Positions 60,045 through 64,000 of a DNA stretch of 64,000 nt are shown piece by piece. Below the pieces are notes generated by a model. The model was not told the DNA's origin. It made no database searches and was given only the letters and a program-made list of their open reading frames with translations. The DNA is taken from positions 36,811 to 100,810 of the forward strand of contig NZ_LWLE01000025.1 in assembly GCF_001905125.1 (NCBI RefSeq), given 5' to 3'. Both the position numbers and the translations under genes were made by a program. The stretch's first letter is position 1, and every line of letters begins with the position of its first letter. This DNA is from Streptomyces sp. TSRI0281 (GTDB lineage Bacteria; Actinomycetota; Actinomycetes; Streptomycetales; Streptomycetaceae).

Positions 60045-61490
60045 ATGCAGCAGAACCTTCGCACCATCCTCGCGACCACCGCCTCGGCCGCCCTCGTCAG
60101 CGGGCTGCTGCTCGCCACCGGGGGAAGTGCCGTCGCAGCACCGTCCGGGATGCAGGGCGACTTCAACGGCGACGGTTACCGCGATCTCGCGATCGCCGCG
60201 CCCCTCGGGAAGATCAGCGGAAAGTCGAAGGCCGGGTACGTGGCCGTCGTCTACGGCACCAAGAACGGGCTCAACAAGTCCAAGCGCACCCTCATCAGCC
60301 AGGCCACCAGCGGTATTCCGGGAACGCCGGAGACGGGTGACTACTTCGGCGACCGCCTCACCACCGGTGACCTCGACGGTGACGGGTACACCGACCTGGT
60401 CGTCGGCGTGCACGGCGAGCGGATCGGCAAAACCGACTCCTTCGGCGTCCTCACCGTTGTCTGGGGCGGCGCGAGCGGGCTGAAGTCCGCCGTCGACATT
60501 TCGGCGCCGCTGCCCAAGTACCGGAACGAACTGGGCTGGAGCCTCGCGTCCGGTGACTTCGACGGGGACGGACGCACCGACCTGGCCGCCGTCAACATCG
60601 CCGCACCCGAGCTGAACATATTCAGGGGACCCGTCTCCCGGACGGGCAAAGCGGCGGGTCTCGTCGGTATCGACACCTACAGCCAGACCGGCATCAACGC
60701 CGACCAGATCGTCGCGGGGAACGTCAACGGCGACGGCGCGACCGACCTCCTGGTCATGGGCCAGGAGGAGAGCGGCGACGGGTACCGGACCCGCAGCGTC
60801 CTCTACAAGGGGGGCAAGACCGGCCTCAAGTCGTCCAGCAAGGTCGCCGGGGGCTACGAGGCCGTCATCTCCGACGTCGACAAGGACGGTTACGGCGACA
60901 TCGTCACCGGCAACTTCACGGAAAAGTCCGCCAGAGAACCGAACGGTGGTCCCGGAGGTGCGATCACCGTGACGTACGGCAGCGCCGCCGGGCTGTCCAC
61001 CCGCAAGCCGGTCCGTATTACCCAGGCCACCACCAAAATTCCCGGCACCGCCAAGAAGGGTGACCGCTTCGGCTGGAGCCTGGCCGCGGGTGACACCAAC
61101 CGCGACGGCTACGCGGACATCGCGATCGGCGCGCCGGGCGAGGGCACGGGGAGCAATCGGGCCACGGGCACGGTCACCGTGCTGCGCGGCTCCGCCAAGG
61201 GGCTGACCGGCACCGGTTCCAAGAGCTTCACGCAGGACACGGCGGGCGTGCCCGGCGCCGGCGAGACCCAGGACCAGTTCGGCTCCTCCGTCGAACTCAC
61301 GGACAGCAACAAGGACGGCCGCGCGGAGCTGGTGGTTGGCGCCTACGCCGAGAACAAGGGCGCGGGTTCGCTCTGGCTCTTCAAGTCCGGTACGAGCAGT
61401 ATCACCGCCACCGGTTCGACGACCTTCGGCGCCGCCTCGGTCGGCGGGCCCTCCGGTCTGTCGTACTTCGGCGACGTCCTCGCCGGATAG
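60045..61490 (+). CDS. Secreted FG-GAP (integrin-alpha-like) repeat protein
   Basis: A 481-aa exported protein. Residues 1-32 are a signal peptide (TILATTASAALVSGLLLATG ... AVAA). The mature part is a beta-propeller of FG-GAP repeats, each with a calcium-binding loop: GDFNGDGYRDLAIAAP, GDLDGDGYTDLVVGVH, GDFDGDGRTDLAAVNI, GNVNGDGATDLLVMGQ, SDVDKDGYGDIVTGNF, GDTNRDGYADIAIGAP and TDSNKDGRAELVVGAY. That is seven blades. AGGAGA lies 12 bases before the ATG. Such proteins are extracellular binding or structural proteins; no catalytic domain is attached. Confidence 0.9.
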   Translation: MQQNLRTILATTASAALVSGLLLATGGSAVAAPSGMQGDFNGDGYRDLAIAAPLGKISGKSKAGYVAVVYGTKNGLNKSKRTLISQATSGIPGTPETGDYFGDRLTTGDLDGDGYTDLVVGVHGERIGKTDSFGVLTVVWGGASGLKSAVDISAPLPKYRNELGWSLASGDFDGDGRTDLAAVNIAAPELNIFRGPVSRTGKAAGLVGIDTYSQTGINADQIVAGNVNGDGATDLLVMGQEESGDGYRTRSVLYKGGKTGLKSSSKVAGGYEAVISDVDKDGYGDIVTGNFTEKSAREPNGGPGGAITVTYGSAAGLSTRKPVRITQATTKIPGTAKKGDRFGWSLAAGDTNRDGYADIAIGAPGEGTGSNRATGTVTVLRGSAKGLTGTGSKSFTQDTAGVPGAGETQDQFGSSVELTDSNKDGRAELVVGAYAENKGAGSLWLFKSGTSSITATGSTTFGAASVGGPSGLSYFGDVLAG

Positions 61491-61547
61491 CCGCCCAGGG
61501 TCTGTCCGATGGGTCGCTGACGACGTGACCGAGTAAAGCTGGCGCCA

Positions 61548-61643
61548 TGGTCAGCGACCCCGTACAGATCCCCATCGATCAGCTTCGTCGTGCTTGGGAC
61601 GTGGCGCTTCGGCGCATTGAAGCGTCAGCCGGGCCCCCATAGG
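61548..61643 (+). pseudogene. N-terminal fragment of a hypothetical gene
   Basis: MVSDPVQIPIDQLRRAWDVA LRRIEASAGPP, then a TAG. The opening resembles that of Streptomyces hypothetical proteins of about 110 aa. The rest is missing, perhaps linked to the IS21 element that begins 83 bp downstream. Confidence 0.35.
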
Positions 61644-61798
61644 GGGCCCGTCCCACGTCCACCCGTCCGGGCAGCTCGGCAATGCACCAACGGGCGGCAA
61701 GCGTATGTCCGCCACTCGGAACCCCGTGTCGGCGGCGGCTGAATCCTGACCCAGTTTGGGCGGTCGAACTTTGACCCACTGGGTCTGGTTGCTGGTGT

Positions 61799-62617
61799 TC
61801 AGTCGGTGTCGTGTGCGGCGGTGGGGATGCGTCCGAGCTGGCGCCCGCGCATGCGGTAGGAATCGCCTTTGAGGGAGTGGACCTCGGCATGGTGGACGAG
61901 GCGGTCGATCATGGCGGCTGCCACGGTCTCGTCGCCGAAGACTTCTCCCCAGCGTCCGAAGGGTTTGTTGCTCGTGACGATCACGCTCGCTCGTTCGTAT
62001 CTGTTCGATATCAGCTGGAAGAACAGGTTCGCGGCCTCGGCTTCGAAGGGGATGTAGCCGACCTCGTCGATCACGATCAGCGGATAGCGGCTGAGCTTGG
62101 TGAGCTCGGCCTGGAGGTGTCCGGCGTGATGGGCGGCGGCCAGACGGTCGACCCATTCGGCGGCGGTGGCGAACGCGACGCGGTGGCCGGCCTGGCAGGC
62201 ACGGACCGCTAGTCCGATCGCCAGGTGTGTCTTCCCGGTTCCCGGCGGTCCCAGGAAGACGGTGTTCTCCTTCGCGGCGATGAAGTCCAACGTGCCCAGA
62301 TGCGCGAGCTGTTGGCGAGTTATGCCGCGCAGATGGGTGACGTCGAGTTCCTCGATCGTTTTCATTGCGGGGAAGCGGGCGGACCGGATGCGGGCCTCGC
62401 CTCCGTGGGACTCGCGGGCGGAGACTTCCCGCTGGAGGCAGGCGACCAGGAACTCGGTGTGTGTCCAGGTCTCTTTCAACGCGCGCTCGGCCAGCCGCTC
62501 GGCTGCGTCCAGTAGCGCCGGTGCCTTCATCGCCCGGGTCAGGAAGGATAGGTCGGAGGCGGTCTGGCGGCCGGTTTGGGGCTTGCCGGGGCTGGCCTCG
62601 GTGGCGGTGGGTGGCAT
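61799..62617 (-). CDS. istB: IS21 helper ATPase IstB
   Basis: A 272-aa AAA+ protein. Walker A is VFLGPPGTGKTHLAIGLAVR (about residues 120-139), Walker B LIVIDEVGYIPFE (about 184-196) and sensor 1 VIVTSNKPFGRWGEVF. The N-terminal DELSFLTR-like helical segment (SDLSFLTRAMKAPALLDAAE) is as in other IstB proteins. It is the target-selection and transposition helper that works with IstA. The start codon overlaps the istA stop (TGATG), so it is translationally coupled. Confidence 0.93.
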   Translation of the reverse strand: MPPTATEASPGKPQTGRQTASDLSFLTRAMKAPALLDAAERLAERALKETWTHTEFLVACLQREVSARESHGGEARIRSARFPAMKTIEELDVTHLRGITRQQLAHLGTLDFIAAKENTVFLGPPGTGKTHLAIGLAVRACQAGHRVAFATAAEWVDRLAAAHHAGHLQAELTKLSRYPLIVIDEVGYIPFEAEAANLFFQLISNRYERASVIVTSNKPFGRWGEVFGDETVAAAMIDRLVHHAEVHSLKGDSYRMRGRQLGRIPTAAHDTD

Positions 62618-63921
62618 CAGGATGCCTCCGGCTCGTCGTGTCCGCCGCCGCCCTCGATGAGAGTGAACATGCGGTCGTAGGAGTCGAGTTGTCGTTGTTC
62701 GACCTCGACGAGGTCAGCTGCGGTGGCGGCGCCTGCCTGGCGGGCGGCCAGGGCCCGGGAGGCTTGGTGGTGGCGGTAGTCGCCCCGAAGGAGGGCTGCG
62801 GCGCGGGCATGGACGGGGTCGGTGATCGTCTGCTGTTTGGCCCAGCAGCGCGGGTGGCGGGCGACTTCGGCTCCGCCGGGGCTGAGGGTGACGATGACCT
62901 CGTCGGTGTCGGTGCGGACCTGGACTTTCTTGCCGATGGCCAGGGGGTGCACGGAGTAGTCGCAAGTATCGACGCGAATGTAGTGGTCGCGGCTGATACG
63001 GGTCGCGAAGCGCCACCAGCGAGGCGGGTCGACGGGCGGCAGGGCGAGCATCTGGGACCGGTCGGCTTCCCACCGGTCGATCGGGCGGGCGCCCAGGGCG
63101 CGGTGCTGACGCCGGTTGGCGATGTTCAGCCAGACGGTCAGCTGGGTGTTGAAGTCGTCCGGTCCGGTGAAGGTGCGGCCGGGCAGGAATGACGTTTCCA
63201 GATAGCCGTTGGCCCTCTCCACCAGCCCTTTCGCCTCTGGATCACGAGGCCGGCAGAGATAGATTCGGGTGGCGAGAAGGCCCGCGAACGCGGCGAAGTC
63301 GGTGGTCACCTTGCCGCGGCCGATGCCGGCCTCGTTGTCCCAGACCAGCATCCGTGGGACCGCGTTCCAGCAGGTCAGCAGCTTCCAGTGTCCGTCGATC
63401 AGGTCGCCGGTGGTGCGGGTGGGCAGCATCCGCGCGGCAATGATCCGCGAGTAGCCCGAGACCATCACGAGGACCGGCGGGCGTCCGCTCTGCCCGTAGC
63501 CCAGCGGGATGTCGACCGGCGGGAACCATAGATCGCACTGGGCCAGCTCGCCGGGCTGATACGTCGTGCGCGAGACCGGATCCACGGGCAGATAGGCCGG
63601 ACGCAACTCGCGGACCCGGTCCTTGAGGACCGTCATGCCCTTCTCCCAGCCGATCCGCTCGGCGATCACGGTCGTCGGCATGGTCGGAGTCTGCTTCAGC
63701 AATTCCCGGATCTGCGGCTCGACCGCGTCGACCGCCGAGCCCCTGACCGGCCGGGAGTACACCGGTGGCCGGTCGGTGGCCAGCGCCCGCTTCACGGTGT
63801 TCTTCGAGATGCCCAGATGCCGGGCGATCGCCCTGATCGGCATCTGCTCGGCCCGGTGCAGCCTGCGGATCTCTGCCCAGTCCTCCACGGAAATCACCCT
63901 CTTCTCCTGACCTTCGATCAA
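62617..63921 (-). CDS. istA: IS21 transposase IstA
   Basis: A 434-aa DDE transposase. The N-terminal HTH (VEDWAEIRRLHRAEQMPIRA IARHLGISKNTVKRAL) binds the terminal repeats. The integrase core has Asp in LAQCDLWFPPVDIPLG, Asp in MLVWDNEAGIGRGK and Glu in EAKGLVERANGYLE. The C-terminal beta-barrel part includes VDTCDYSVHPLAIGKKVQVR. Full length and undamaged, so the element is probably active. No disruption of the frame is seen. Confidence 0.93.
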   Translation of the reverse strand: MIEGQEKRVISVEDWAEIRRLHRAEQMPIRAIARHLGISKNTVKRALATDRPPVYSRPVRGSAVDAVEPQIRELLKQTPTMPTTVIAERIGWEKGMTVLKDRVRELRPAYLPVDPVSRTTYQPGELAQCDLWFPPVDIPLGYGQSGRPPVLVMVSGYSRIIAARMLPTRTTGDLIDGHWKLLTCWNAVPRMLVWDNEAGIGRGKVTTDFAAFAGLLATRIYLCRPRDPEAKGLVERANGYLETSFLPGRTFTGPDDFNTQLTVWLNIANRRQHRALGARPIDRWEADRSQMLALPPVDPPRWWRFATRISRDHYIRVDTCDYSVHPLAIGKKVQVRTDTDEVIVTLSPGGAEVARHPRCWAKQQTITDPVHARAAALLRGDYRHHQASRALAARQAGAATAADLVEVEQRQLDSYDRMFTLIEGGGGHDEPEAS

Positions 63922-64000
63922 GATCAGGTTGGTCGGAAGACCACGAGGTGGGTCAGTTTTGATCCGCTGTCAGAGGGTCACGATTCACCCGTCGCCGACA

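Larger units (their letters stand above)
61727..64000 (-). mobile_element. IS21-family insertion sequence, complete
   Basis: Left end TGTCGGCGGCGGCTGAATCC and right end (read inward on the minus strand) TGTCGGCGACGGGTGAATCG, each extending to TGACCC: 23 of 26 positions match (61727-61752 and 63975-64000). Inside are istA and istB in the normal order and orientation. The element is 2274 bp if the right end is at the last base of the window. The target duplication cannot be seen because the right flank is outside. Confidence 0.85.

Overview
The window is actinobacterial. GC content is very high with strong third-position GC bias, and GTG starts and ATGA/GTGA overlaps are common. The protein families (DUF4232 lipoproteins, MmyB-type XRE regulators, DUF5959, DUF6243, SUKH/SMI1, FG-GAP proteins) are typical of Streptomyces or a close relative. 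It reads as accessory chromosome (an arm-like region): few housekeeping genes, many regulators and secreted proteins, three IS families plus relics, short tandem repeats and an unusually large number of genes broken by single-base frameshifts.

Layout. 1-4.8 kb: end of a DUF2334 gene, a GH113-like lipoprotein, a SUKH protein, then several broken small genes. 4.9-20 kb: one 15-kb minus-strand operon of six intact genes, led by a DUF6603-type protein of about 893 aa, then proteins of 1182, 1608 and 575 aa, a single-propeller WD40 protein (317 aa) and a 435-aa repeat protein. The first five are joined by 1-4 bp stop/start overlaps. No recognised catalytic domain is visible. I rate this as the most interesting system in the window. 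20.4-22.7 kb: relics (a phosphoribosyltransferase N-terminus, a LigA/NHLP-like leader fragment, an eroded minus-strand gene) and an intact GH24 (T4-type) lysozyme that may belong functionally with the operon.

22.7-35 kb: a degenerate IS3 element in a broken ArsR-like gene, a VOC protein, a DUF4232 lipoprotein, an S41 protease, an MFS transporter beside an N-terminally truncated ArsR regulator with a palindromic operator, small secreted and SnoaL-like proteins, and a SAM methyltransferase. 35-48.5 kb: a DUF421 relic, a frameshifted secreted protein, an aminoglycoside-phosphotransferase-like kinase, an IclR-like regulator/DUF2335-like membrane protein pair, a TetR/saccharopine-dehydrogenase-like pair with an operator, an XRE regulator divergent from a frameshifted SDR carrying six 42-bp repeats, an ISAs1 relic, DUF6243 and DUF5959 genes.

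48.5-64 kb: a secreted coiled-coil protein, a 157-bp MITE-like element, an amidase, a decayed toxin-antitoxin pair, small membrane proteins, a large STAND NTPase with an alpha-helical C-terminal repeat region, an FG-GAP secreted protein, and a complete IS21-family element whose right inverted repeat ends at the last base of the window.
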